Of a DNA stretch of 64,000 nt, positions 31,951-41,283 are shown one piece after another. The stretch's first letter is position 1. The number at the start of each line of letters is the position of its first letter. The notes under the pieces were generated by a model. That model was given only the letters and a program-made list of their open reading frames with translations. It did not search any database and was not told the DNA's origin. The stretch comes from Bacteroidales bacterium (lineage in GTDB: Bacteria; Bacteroidota; Bacteroidia; Bacteroidales; UBA932), in NCBI GenBank assembly GCA_015060205.1, contig SUYY01000004.1, forward strand, positions 1 through 64,000, given 5' to 3'. The translations under genes were made by a program, and so were the position numbers.

Positions 31951-33603
31951 TCATACGGTCTTCTGAGGGTCTCCGGTGAATCCTGTAGGATCCGGATTGT
32001 TGGAATCCGAATCTATTCCCAGATTGGTCTGAAGTTCTGAAAGAGGAATACAGAAATTCCACTGAGGAGAACGTCCCGTAGTGTTAAGCAGATAGTCTGT
32101 TGTATGGTTCGTAACCACAGAACCCTTATAATCTCTGGTAATACCCCTGTCAAGACGTTTGTAGTCATATATAAGTATACCCTCGCCCCAGAATTCTATC
32201 CTTTTCTGTACCATCATCTCATCAATGAAGGCATCGTAGTCCGAAGCATCACATACATACGAACCGTCTGTATATCTGTAGGTATTCATAAATGACTCGA
32301 GCAGATCAGCAGCCTGACCTACATCCTGATGAGCCAAGGCTTCCATCTTCAGGAAGTACATTTCCTCAACCCTCATAAGAGGATGTTCTGCCGCTACTCC
32401 CACAGAATAGTCCGTGCAGTTTCCCTGTGCGGGACGGAACTTGAGGGACATATGGTCCACTGCATACATCTTGGTCTGGTATGCATCGTCCAAAGTACCT
32501 GCGAACTGATAGTCAAGTCCGCTGTTCTTCACATACCATGAGGACTTTCTGAAGTCAGCATCCGGTATTCTGCTGTAAAGCCATGCGCTGATACCGGGGC
32601 AAGTGAACTGAGCATAACTGAACTGAGCCTCTACGGACATCATTGCAGTGAAATTGAACAGATTGTTTGTCATCGAACTGTCAAGGGTTATTCCCCATAC
32701 CCATGATGAATTCGAACTTGACTTATTGAATCCGGATGACGGATCGTGCCACTGGGTCTTGTCAAGAGGCTTGAATCCTGCTATAACCTTGTCTGCATAA
32801 TCAATCACCTTTGCATAGGCTTCCGGAACCGGATTATCCTCCCAGGTTCCCATCTCTATGTAGGCCCTCGCCATCAGACCATATACTCCATACAGACTAG
32901 GTCTTGTCACAGATTGAGGCATTCCTGCCTCCACTGCATCAGAAAAACATTTCTCTGCATGAACGAGGTCATCCAGAATGAAGGAATACATATCCTTTCT
33001 ATGAACCCTCCCGTTATCTGCAGCCTGATGAGGTGTGGTCTTTTCAGTCAGTTTAGGCACTGTCAGACCAAGCAGAGACTCATCTACAGGAACATATTTA
33101 TTCTGTTTAGGCTCATACAGACGTGCCAGATCAAGATAGAACATCGCCCTGTATGAAAGTGCCTGACCGAGGTAATACTTCATCTGGACATCCTCGGTAT
33201 CCTTGTCGATACGGGCGATTATTTCATTTGCCGACCTGATACCCTGATAGTATACGATATAGAAATATGACGCATAATTGCCTGTCGGACCCATATCAAG
33301 GTTCATTGCATAATTGTTATACTGGAAATAACGCGAATTTCCACATATGACAAGGTCTTCCAGCATGGAATCAGTCATGATATGTATGGACGGCAGTCCG
33401 AAATCCACATGAAAGCCTGTGTTTGAATAGAATCCGGAAACGCCTGCAGCGGAAAGATCCGCAGGCAGACCGTTCAGGAGTTCCTCAATCGAAGGTTCGT
33501 CAACTATTGTACTGCCGTCAGGAAAGGATTCCTCGATACAGGATACAAGAAGTCCTGTCAGAACTACAATCAAAGATATTGTCTTTATATAAAATTTAAT
33601 CAT
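31951..33603 (-). CDS. SusD/RagB-like nutrient-binding outer-membrane lipoprotein
   Basis: A 550-residue surface lipoprotein; ATG at 33603 with the lipobox LLVSCIEE. It has the SusD pattern: TPR-rich helices (ANEIIARIDKDTEDVQMKYYLGQALSYRAMFYLDLARLYEP in pieces), LMARAYIEMGTWED, the late RVEEMYFLKMEALAH helix and a C-terminal FWGEGILIYDYKRLDRG. SusD proteins act as lids that capture substrate for the partner SusC channel. It is the last gene of the ten-gene unit and follows susC by 18 bases. The substrate is not shown by the sequence; no glycosidase is nearby. Confidence 0.93.
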   Translation of the reverse strand: MIKFYIKTISLIVVLTGLLVSCIEESFPDGSTIVDEPSIEELLNGLPADLSAAGVSGFYSNTGFHVDFGLPSIHIMTDSMLEDLVICGNSRYFQYNNYAMNLDMGPTGNYASYFYIVYYQGIRSANEIIARIDKDTEDVQMKYYLGQALSYRAMFYLDLARLYEPKQNKYVPVDESLLGLTVPKLTEKTTPHQAADNGRVHRKDMYSFILDDLVHAEKCFSDAVEAGMPQSVTRPSLYGVYGLMARAYIEMGTWEDNPVPEAYAKVIDYADKVIAGFKPLDKTQWHDPSSGFNKSSSNSSWVWGITLDSSMTNNLFNFTAMMSVEAQFSYAQFTCPGISAWLYSRIPDADFRKSSWYVKNSGLDYQFAGTLDDAYQTKMYAVDHMSLKFRPAQGNCTDYSVGVAAEHPLMRVEEMYFLKMEALAHQDVGQAADLLESFMNTYRYTDGSYVCDASDYDAFIDEMMVQKRIEFWGEGILIYDYKRLDRGITRDYKGSVVTNHTTDYLLNTTGRSPQWNFCIPLSELQTNLGIDSDSNNPDPTGFTGDPQKTV

Positions 33604-33621
33604 AATCAACCTCCTTCATTA

Positions 33622-36600
33622 TCAGAACGTCAGACTCAATCCACCTGATATTGTCCTCACAGGTGAATTGACGGCAAAGTTCGTGTTTCCGGACATACTG
33701 AATCTCGGATCGAATCCTTTCCTGCATGAGACATACCAGATGTTGTCACATGTCAGATATATCCTGAGAGCAGACATCCTCAACTTCTGAGTGATATTTC
33801 TTGGTATAGTATATCCTATCTGGGCATTCTGAAAGTTCAGATAACTTGCATTCGTGAGGAATCTGTCAGATGCTGCAGCAGTATAGACATCTCCGTACAT
33901 GAATCTCGGCAGAGCGCTTCCGGTATTGTCAGATGACCATGAATCGAAAATATCCTTATGGAAATTCTTACCAAGACTTGTCGCGATAGGTGAAGCCATG
34001 AATGAAGCATATCCGCTGTCGTACGCCATACCTCCTATCTGATAGGTAAAGGCTACTGAGATATCCACACCGAAGAAAGATACACTGGTACCGAATCCTC
34101 CGTAAAGGTCAGGAATAGGATTGTCGCAAAGATAATAAGAGGCTTCGTTATAATTGGTTGTGACGCCTCTTTCCGTCCTGCCTGAAATGGTTGTCTTGTC
34201 AATATACCACTGCGAAAGACCTGTCTCCTTTTCCACACCTGCATATTTTTTCATGTAGAATGTATTTATAGGAAGACCTTCGCCCACATAACTGTTTCCG
34301 CTTATAAATCCCGGATGTCCATCGATGTTCTCTGTCCTGTTCTTTTCAGGAATGCTGACGATCCTGTTCTGATAGTGAGTGAAATTCAGATACGCATCCC
34401 ATGAAAAATTCTTACGGCGCATGATATTTCCACTGAGAGCCACCTCGATACCGGTATTTGACATGTCGCCGACATTGTCGTATATGCCGGAATATCCTGT
34501 AGATACGGGATATGAGAAGAAATACAGCATATCCGAAGTGAGCCTGTAGAAATACTCGATGGAACCTGAAAGTCTGCCTCTGAAAAGTTCAAAATCAGTT
34601 CCGACATTCAGATTCGTATTTGTCTCCCAGGTGATAGACTCGTTACCGAGAGACTCAGGAGAGACACCTACCTGTCCCTGATAATTACGTATCGCCCAGG
34701 TCTTGCGGTAACGGTTGGATCCGATGCCGTCATTTCCCTGAGAGCCGACAGAAGCCTTCAGTTTCAGCATATCCACCCAAGGTGCATTGAACCATGCTTC
34801 ACGATCGATAAGCCAGCCTGCACCCAGAGACCAGAAATGTCCCCATCTGTATTTCGGGCTGAAATTAGACGACGCGTCCACACGATATGAAGCACTTGCA
34901 AAAATACGTTCAGAGAAATCATACTGGGCACGAAGGAAGAAGCCCTCCACATTGTAGAAACTCTCAGACGAATATGAAGTCTTGTTGTCGATCACTGCAC
35001 TGTTCAATTCATCTTTATCACCGGATGACAGTTGAGATTTTGAGCCTCCCACACCATTGCTGATGTTCTTCTGCCACTCATGGCCGACCAGGACATTGAC
35101 CTTATGCTCACCGAATGTCTTGTCCCAGGAAAGCAGTTGCTGGAGGTTTAAATCCAGAAGCCTGCTGTGTCCCTTTTCGACTACACCTCCACTTGAAGCG
35201 AACTGTCCGTAATACTGATTATACAACGTAGTGGTACGGGTCTCATCCAGATTGACTCCGGCGTTGAACGTAAACTTGAAATCCTTCAGAAAAGACGCTT
35301 CAGCATATCCGACGACATTGAAGGCATTTCCTTCATAATTGTTCTTGTTCAACTGCATGTCAGATACCGGATTGGCCTGTGTGAAATTAGGTCTTGTGAA
35401 TCCCATACCGTTCTGCGTGCTGAAGGTATCTCCATAGTCATATCGCTTCATCCCCCTCTGGTCATATAGGATCTTTCCGGAAGCATCCCTGACATAAAGA
35501 GGATATATGGGAGCCATCATGGCAGAGACTCCAAACACATTTGATGAACTGCTGGCATCGCCCTCATCCGAGTTTCCGTTGTTCCAGTCAAAATTGGAAT
35601 ATGACAGGTTAGCCCCCACCTTGAGCCATTCCCTCGCCTGATAATCCATACGGAATCGTGCCGTATATCTCTCCATATCCGATCCATGGATGATACCGTT
35701 GTTGTTCAGATAGCCGAAAGAGGCAAACATCGACATGGCTCCGACATTTCCGGAAATACTTACATTATACTCCTGACGGAATGAATTACGATAAGACTCA
35801 TCGAGCCAGTTGTCCGGCATGAGAAGATAGTCCTTGCCATCCACAGCACTCGTTATGACATTTCCGAGAGTGGCATTCGGATTGAGTTTTCCATCCCTCT
35901 GGATGAGTTGCTCACCGCTCGGCAGGTCATAGACCATATACTGGAGTTGCTCCCTGAGCAATTCGTTGACACGCACATTTGTCAGAAGGTCATTTGTACC
36001 TGGATTCTTTTCTTTGTAATATCCTGAAACAGCAGAGTAATAGGCTTCATAATACTCTCCCGGATCTGTTATCACATCATAATTCTGCAAAGCCCTTGTG
36101 TTGATTCCCCATTTGGCATCGACATTGATCACAGCACTTGACTGTTTCGATTTCTTAGTAGTGATCATTATGACACCATTGGCTCCTCGTGCACCATAGA
36201 GCGAGTTGGATGCGGCATCCTTGAGCACGGTCATAGACTCGATGTCGGAAGGATTTATATTGTTAAGGTCACCTCCATAAGGCACTCCATCCACGACATA
36301 GAGAGGGGCGGAACTTGCACTCATGGTACCTATGCCGCGGATTATTATCGAAGGTTGAGCACCAAGCGATCCCGTAGATGTGGTCATCTGGACACCTGCC
36401 ACAAGACCTTCCAGGGCACGCGTCGGCTCCGAACCTTGCATCTTCGCGATATCAGAAGACTTCACCACTGTAGCGGAACCGGTAAATGCTTCCTTAGTGG
36501 AAGTACCGAAGGCCACAACGACGGTTTCCTCAAGTTGCTGTGCATCAGGAGACAATGATGCATTCACCACCGCCCTGTCCGCCACAGAGGCTTCACAGGT

Positions 36601-36840
36601 CAGATAGCCGATGGAAGAAAACACCAGAACAGCATCAGACGGGACAGTTATGGAGTATAATCCCTCCGCATCTGTACTTCCCCCGGTCATTGTACCTTTG
36701 ACCTGAATGGAAGCGAAAGGGATGGGTTCACCGGTAGACGAATCCGTAACCTTTCCTGTCACATTGATGTTTCTTGCCTCCAGTCCCAGACTCAGGCATA
36801 GAGTCAGGGCTGTCAGAAGAATATTTCTGAATATACTCAT
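33622..36840 (-). CDS. SusC/RagA-like TonB-dependent transporter
   Basis: A 1072-residue outer-membrane channel. After the signal peptide comes a carboxypeptidase-regulatory-like domain (VTGKVTDSSTGEPIPFASIQVKG in pieces, about 25-105) and the TonB plug (about 115-235: ALEGLVAGVQM, IIIRGIGTMSASSAPLYVVDGVPYGG in pieces, LKDAASNSLYGARGANGVIMITTK). The rest is the 22-strand barrel ending in an aromatic-rich terminal strand (GGLSLTF). There is no STN signalling domain, and no sigma/anti-sigma pair is adjacent. It pairs with SusD downstream and imports oligomers by TonB energy; RagA-type homologues import peptides. Confidence 0.95.
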   Translation of the reverse strand: MSIFRNILLTALTLCLSLGLEARNINVTGKVTDSSTGEPIPFASIQVKGTMTGGSTDAEGLYSITVPSDAVLVFSSIGYLTCEASVADRAVVNASLSPDAQQLEETVVVAFGTSTKEAFTGSATVVKSSDIAKMQGSEPTRALEGLVAGVQMTTSTGSLGAQPSIIIRGIGTMSASSAPLYVVDGVPYGGDLNNINPSDIESMTVLKDAASNSLYGARGANGVIMITTKKSKQSSAVINVDAKWGINTRALQNYDVITDPGEYYEAYYSAVSGYYKEKNPGTNDLLTNVRVNELLREQLQYMVYDLPSGEQLIQRDGKLNPNATLGNVITSAVDGKDYLLMPDNWLDESYRNSFRQEYNVSISGNVGAMSMFASFGYLNNNGIIHGSDMERYTARFRMDYQAREWLKVGANLSYSNFDWNNGNSDEGDASSSSNVFGVSAMMAPIYPLYVRDASGKILYDQRGMKRYDYGDTFSTQNGMGFTRPNFTQANPVSDMQLNKNNYEGNAFNVVGYAEASFLKDFKFTFNAGVNLDETRTTTLYNQYYGQFASSGGVVEKGHSRLLDLNLQQLLSWDKTFGEHKVNVLVGHEWQKNISNGVGGSKSQLSSGDKDELNSAVIDNKTSYSSESFYNVEGFFLRAQYDFSERIFASASYRVDASSNFSPKYRWGHFWSLGAGWLIDREAWFNAPWVDMLKLKASVGSQGNDGIGSNRYRKTWAIRNYQGQVGVSPESLGNESITWETNTNLNVGTDFELFRGRLSGSIEYFYRLTSDMLYFFSYPVSTGYSGIYDNVGDMSNTGIEVALSGNIMRRKNFSWDAYLNFTHYQNRIVSIPEKNRTENIDGHPGFISGNSYVGEGLPINTFYMKKYAGVEKETGLSQWYIDKTTISGRTERGVTTNYNEASYYLCDNPIPDLYGGFGTSVSFFGVDISVAFTYQIGGMAYDSGYASFMASPIATSLGKNFHKDIFDSWSSDNTGSALPRFMYGDVYTAAASDRFLTNASYLNFQNAQIGYTIPRNITQKLRMSALRIYLTCDNIWYVSCRKGFDPRFSMSGNTNFAVNSPVRTISGGLSLTF

Positions 36841-36842
36841 GA

Positions 36843-38744
36843 TTATCTGTTTCTATAAATGACTGTACCATGACGTCCCGGCACATTCTCTACTCCTGTG
36901 AAGCCGACAGGGTCGTTCCACATTATTCCGTTACCGCATGAAGAACTCTTGACAGGTTCTGCATCAAATTTATCCTGAGGTCTTTCATCACCGACTATAT
37001 CACAGAAGATATAATAGAACGGACGGTTGAAGTCGAAATTGCCCCAGTCTCCGAAGGTATAAGGGAAGATATTTATGACGTCATCGTCATAACTTGAATT
37101 CTGGTTGTTCATAAGGTTGATTTCCTCTGGAATGAATCCGTCGGCAGGACCTTTCTCGCCGTCTGCATTAAGTCCCCAATAAGTGATAGGGGCGAATTCA
37201 AAACGACGCGTACCGTAATTGATATAGGAGATCTCCATTCCCACATTCTTTCCTTCTGTGCGGCTTCCGATCAGAGTAACCGGAAAATCTATTGCCTTGG
37301 ACTGCAGGGCATTTATTATAAGTTCCGCTGCAGAAGCGGTATTCTCCGAAACAATGATCCACACCTTCTTCAGTCCGAAGTCAGGACCGGTGCCCAGACG
37401 TTCGTTTGTCGGAAGACTCGGATTGTTTCCGGCGAATGTCCAATCCTCCGTAGTTCCGTCATTGAACAAAGCGGTAAAGAAGATATCGTCATAATGTGCT
37501 GAACCTACAATGGAACTTGCAAGATAACATGCCTGGTCAACGACACCACCGACACAGAAACTGAAGTCAAGTACGAGTTCATTGATTCCGGCATCAGCAA
37601 ATTGCTTGAGTTGGTCCTCAAGGACGAATTGTGCTGCGAGATCGAAACTCTCCACTGCAAGATAGCCTATGCAGAAGTCCGGCCATGAATCAGTATTCTC
37701 CGATGTGGTGATATCTGCCTTCTTCAGATATGCCGCATACAATATAGGGTCATATCCGAATGACTGCGCAGTCACCTCCACCGCATAATCAGGATTCAGA
37801 GGATAGACTCCCGGTTCCTCCTCCGTAGGTGAATCATATCTTGCGAACATGATGTTATATGTACCGGAAGGGGAAGAGAAAAGTTCCTTCATGTACGACT
37901 GATAATTGTCTCTGTTGATCGTCACAGGATTTCCGGTTCCCTTGGCGACAGCATATATATTGTCACCCTTGCGGAGGCCTGCAAGGTCAGCAGGAGAGTT
38001 TCTGTAGACATAACCCACCGTCAGGTAGATATTGTCATCCACTCCAGTAGGAGAAGCGAAGAGAGGACCGATTCCCAGACCATAAGTGTCGGTAAGTACG
38101 CCTGCCTTTGTCATGGCCTTTGTCTCTATCACCTCCTGGATATATGAATAGATATATCTCTTGCCGCTATTGGATGAATATGCCCTGTAATATCCTCCAT
38201 CCTCGATATTGGTATCTCCGAGTTTTGAAAGATGGGTGAACAGGTATTCATCATATGAAACGGTCATATCCTTTTCCAATGCACGGTACTGTTCTGCCCA
38301 AAGATAGTCTTCTGCAAGAATCTCATCCATATAGGCATTAAGGAACTCGGACATTGCCGATGACTCAGGCTGCCCTGCCTGACGTATCTCGATTCCCAGA
38401 TTATCCGCTCTGCCGTTCACTTTTACCCACAGGACTACAGTGCGCTCTTCGCCAGTTTCATTCGCATCGAAGTTGAGTCTGACAGAACCGTCACCTGCCG
38501 CGTCATTTCCTTTCGTCCTGGTGATCTGTGCCCAACCTTCTCCCTGCTTGAACTCAAGGTCAGCAGTCCATGCCGCAGATGCCTTGAACTTGATTTCAAC
38601 AGTTTCACCCTTGTAATATACCGACTTGCCCTCCATCGGATTTGAAACTGAAGTCAGTCCGGTATCCATCACATCCTCCTTTGTGCAGGAAAATGCAGAC
38701 AGAAGCGCAAGGGCTGCAAATACTATAGATATTATCCTTTTCAT
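36843..38744 (-). CDS. S41-family serine peptidase lipoprotein with BACON-type domain
   Basis: A 633-residue lipoprotein (signal ...LLSAFSCTKED). Residues ~40-125 form a BACON/Ig-like domain (WTADLEFKQGEGWAQITRTKG, EIRQAG). A helical S41 N-terminal domain (~130-210) is followed by a PDZ domain (GYVYRNSPADLAGLRKGDNIYAV, ~240-305). The C-terminal-processing-protease domain has LDFSFCVGG, the nucleophile Ser near 471 in SENTASAAELI and the general-base Lys near 499 in SRTEGKNVGM. It sits 2 bases before susC and probably trims peptides or surface proteins outside the cell. Confidence 0.9.
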   Translation of the reverse strand: MKRIISIVFAALALLSAFSCTKEDVMDTGLTSVSNPMEGKSVYYKGETVEIKFKASAAWTADLEFKQGEGWAQITRTKGNDAAGDGSVRLNFDANETGEERTVVLWVKVNGRADNLGIEIRQAGQPESSAMSEFLNAYMDEILAEDYLWAEQYRALEKDMTVSYDEYLFTHLSKLGDTNIEDGGYYRAYSSNSGKRYIYSYIQEVIETKAMTKAGVLTDTYGLGIGPLFASPTGVDDNIYLTVGYVYRNSPADLAGLRKGDNIYAVAKGTGNPVTINRDNYQSYMKELFSSPSGTYNIMFARYDSPTEEEPGVYPLNPDYAVEVTAQSFGYDPILYAAYLKKADITTSENTDSWPDFCIGYLAVESFDLAAQFVLEDQLKQFADAGINELVLDFSFCVGGVVDQACYLASSIVGSAHYDDIFFTALFNDGTTEDWTFAGNNPSLPTNERLGTGPDFGLKKVWIIVSENTASAAELIINALQSKAIDFPVTLIGSRTEGKNVGMEISYINYGTRRFEFAPITYWGLNADGEKGPADGFIPEEINLMNNQNSSYDDDVINIFPYTFGDWGNFDFNRPFYYIFCDIVGDERPQDKFDAEPVKSSSCGNGIMWNDPVGFTGVENVPGRHGTVIYRNR

Positions 38745-38750
38745 ATTATT

Positions 38751-41276
38751 TTATTTATTCATCATTTCACCGGTTGCAGTATTGTATACGACAGGTTCGT
38801 ACCAGCCGTTCTCGTCCTCCCATGTTATGAGAATATACGGCTTGTCGGCAGATATATACCAACCCGGATCATATCTCTTGATATTCTCTGTAAACCAGAG
38901 AACGTAACTGTGGCTCAGGACATAATCGGTCTTCTGTCTTGCAGCACCCGGCATATTTGCAGAATACTCCTCGGAAGACATCTTTGTCAGGGCATAATTC
39001 TTTACGGCATAGCCATCTTTGAATGTAACTGTCAACTTGATGGCATTTGCTGAGATTTGACCGGAATATGAAGGACATGCGTCCTTCCATGCGGAATCAG
39101 AGAACTTGATCACCTTTCCGACAGAAGGAGTGAAATCCACCTTGGCCATATTGCTTATCTTTTCGTCCTTGTCATATCCGATCACACAGAAAAGATAGTT
39201 TGTTCCGAAAGTAAGTCCCTCCACATATATCCCCTCCTTGACACTAGAAGCCTGGACATCAGCACATTCATCCACTGTACCATATACAAGAGCATTGAAG
39301 GCTGCCTCGTCATTATTCACAAATTCGTTATACCAATATCCGCCGCCTTCAGACGAAAGAATGAAATATCTGTATGAGACAATGTCACCTGATGCGGTCA
39401 CAGGGATTACGGCGGAATTGAGAGTCGTGGTCAGAGTTCCTATAGTAAGGTCGATATTGTTCTTTTCAACAGACTTTGTAGACACCTCAAGCCGTGTTGG
39501 TGTTCCCACTTTACCATCGGAACTTACCGCAGCGGCCACAATCCAATATTTACAGCCGCTTTCAAGATACTGTGCCTTATATTCGTACATTTCCGAATAT
39601 ACTGAAGGCGTAAGTCCTGTGAGGTAGTCCAGAAGAGCATCGTCAGAAGAATAACCACCTGATATATAATCCGCATCACTGACTGTAGAGACAAGTACCT
39701 GATGCGCTCCGTCATATGCAGAGACCTCGGCAGAAACAGATTTGAAATCCCTCTGCTTTGTCTCTAGAGAGACAGTTGCCGCACCACCACGGGAATATTC
39801 CGTCAATGTTACCTTAAACTCAAGAACATCAGCCTTACACCACTGATCCATCTTCACTGGAAGTACTAGGAATGGATATTCCTGACCGGCAATAGTCTGA
39901 CTTTCCACAACCTCAGAAAGAAGACCTCTGAATGATGAGGTATGCTTGAAACGGTCGTATGTATTGGCAAAACTGCCTTCAAGGTCGGATATGACTGTCT
40001 CAAGAGTCTGGTCCTCTGACATAGGGATCAGGTAATATACGTCAGTACCCTTGACACTTACAGAGATTGCGGCATCCTCGAATGTGACGTCGGTAACCTC
40101 ATGATTGACTCCCACGCTGGATACTGCCTCATATATGAAGTCCGAAGCAGTCTTCGCTCCCATCGGGAAGGCCCAGACCACATAGGTCTCTCCAGGGATG
40201 ACCTCACTCACAAGGTCCGTCAGAGGCATTGTCTTCACTGACTCCGCAAAAGGATTACGTGAAAGCATAGGGTTTGTGATGCCGCTAAGTTCCTTTGCCA
40301 AAGACTTAGGGTCAAACTCTTCCCAAAGGGTTGCGCCATAAAAGCAGGTCTGAGGGCTTGGAGTCACGGTAACAGTCCTGGTCTGGTCTATCGTAACCTT
40401 ACAAGGTGCAGAACCGATTGAAACAGCCACCTGAGCGATCATCGGTTCCTCTCCGATACCGAGCATCTTCACCACTCCTGAAACTTCTCCAGCATCCTGA
40501 GCAGGCGCAGTGATGGTAAGTATACCTTCAGAAAGGGACGCCTTCCATCCGTCAGGTTTTTCCGTGACAGTGAAATTGTCAACTCCGATCATTCCCACCG
40601 TGATATCTCTGGACTCGGCATATGCGAAATATTGCTTTCCTGAGAACGGATAGAACTGCATCTGCTGATCCACAACGAAAGGTACACGGAACTGTGTATA
40701 TCCGTCTGACAATGTCAGGACGAGACAATCGTCATCCTCCTCGACACTCGAGAAAAGTCCGCTTGACAACTGAGCGTCCGACACCACCCATGTACGACCC
40801 CCGTCAATTGATATCTCAAGGGAATTTGAATCATTCACCCTGATGGCAGGAGTAATATTTGTCACCTCCACATTCTTGCCGTTATGCTGAAGGTACTCCA
40901 ACTTTCCATCCTTGTAATATCCCCAATAGTTCCTGCCGCCTTCTTCTATCACCGTTACGACAGGTATTCCGGCGAATACCTCGCCGTCATCACCACTGTC
41001 CTCACTTTTGCCGGAAGCCTGGATATTCAGGACCTGTCCATCAGAAAGTGTAACGACATAACCATCCGCACTTGTTTCGCAAGACGACACCAAAAGTTTA
41101 CCCTCAACGATCGTCTTCAGAGCAGCAACTTCACCATTGAGACTTTCAAGAGCCTTCACCCTTCCTTCAAGCGAGGCTATGGCATCCTTGATGTCAGAAT
41201 CATCGTATTTTTCCGCTTCAGTGCATGCCGTAAAAATGCAGCACATCATTGCTATGATTGCGTATATCTTCTTCAT
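38751..41276 (-). CDS. Large lipoprotein with DUF4988 (PL29 N-terminal-like) domain and Ig-like repeats
   Basis: An 841-residue surface lipoprotein; the start at MKKIYAIIAMMCCIFTACTE gives a clean lipobox. A short coiled coil (SDIKDAIASLEGRVKALESL, ~20-45) precedes a DUF4988-like domain with YVVTLSDGQVLNIQ and VVTVIEEGGRNYWGYYKDGK, then two related beta domains. From ~300 onward there are several Ig/FN3-like domains with YVVWAFPMG, YWIVAAAVSSDGK and FCVIGYDKDEK patterns. No catalytic residues are seen despite the PL29-like N-terminus. The domain order matches the proteins at 48367 and 51589, so all three are paralogues. It lies within the ten-gene operon, 7 bases after the preceding gene. Confidence 0.8.
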   Translation of the reverse strand: MKKIYAIIAMMCCIFTACTEAEKYDDSDIKDAIASLEGRVKALESLNGEVAALKTIVEGKLLVSSCETSADGYVVTLSDGQVLNIQASGKSEDSGDDGEVFAGIPVVTVIEEGGRNYWGYYKDGKLEYLQHNGKNVEVTNITPAIRVNDSNSLEISIDGGRTWVVSDAQLSSGLFSSVEEDDDCLVLTLSDGYTQFRVPFVVDQQMQFYPFSGKQYFAYAESRDITVGMIGVDNFTVTEKPDGWKASLSEGILTITAPAQDAGEVSGVVKMLGIGEEPMIAQVAVSIGSAPCKVTIDQTRTVTVTPSPQTCFYGATLWEEFDPKSLAKELSGITNPMLSRNPFAESVKTMPLTDLVSEVIPGETYVVWAFPMGAKTASDFIYEAVSSVGVNHEVTDVTFEDAAISVSVKGTDVYYLIPMSEDQTLETVISDLEGSFANTYDRFKHTSSFRGLLSEVVESQTIAGQEYPFLVLPVKMDQWCKADVLEFKVTLTEYSRGGAATVSLETKQRDFKSVSAEVSAYDGAHQVLVSTVSDADYISGGYSSDDALLDYLTGLTPSVYSEMYEYKAQYLESGCKYWIVAAAVSSDGKVGTPTRLEVSTKSVEKNNIDLTIGTLTTTLNSAVIPVTASGDIVSYRYFILSSEGGGYWYNEFVNNDEAAFNALVYGTVDECADVQASSVKEGIYVEGLTFGTNYLFCVIGYDKDEKISNMAKVDFTPSVGKVIKFSDSAWKDACPSYSGQISANAIKLTVTFKDGYAVKNYALTKMSSEEYSANMPGAARQKTDYVLSHSYVLWFTENIKRYDPGWYISADKPYILITWEDENGWYEPVVYNTATGEMMNK

Positions 41277-41283
41277 CACGATA

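Noticed and set aside
31951..36840. Classical polysaccharide utilisation locus
   Set aside because: SusC and SusD are present, but there is no glycoside hydrolase, lyase, sulfatase, or SusR/ECF regulator in the operon; the only GH gene (GH20) is 26 kb away.
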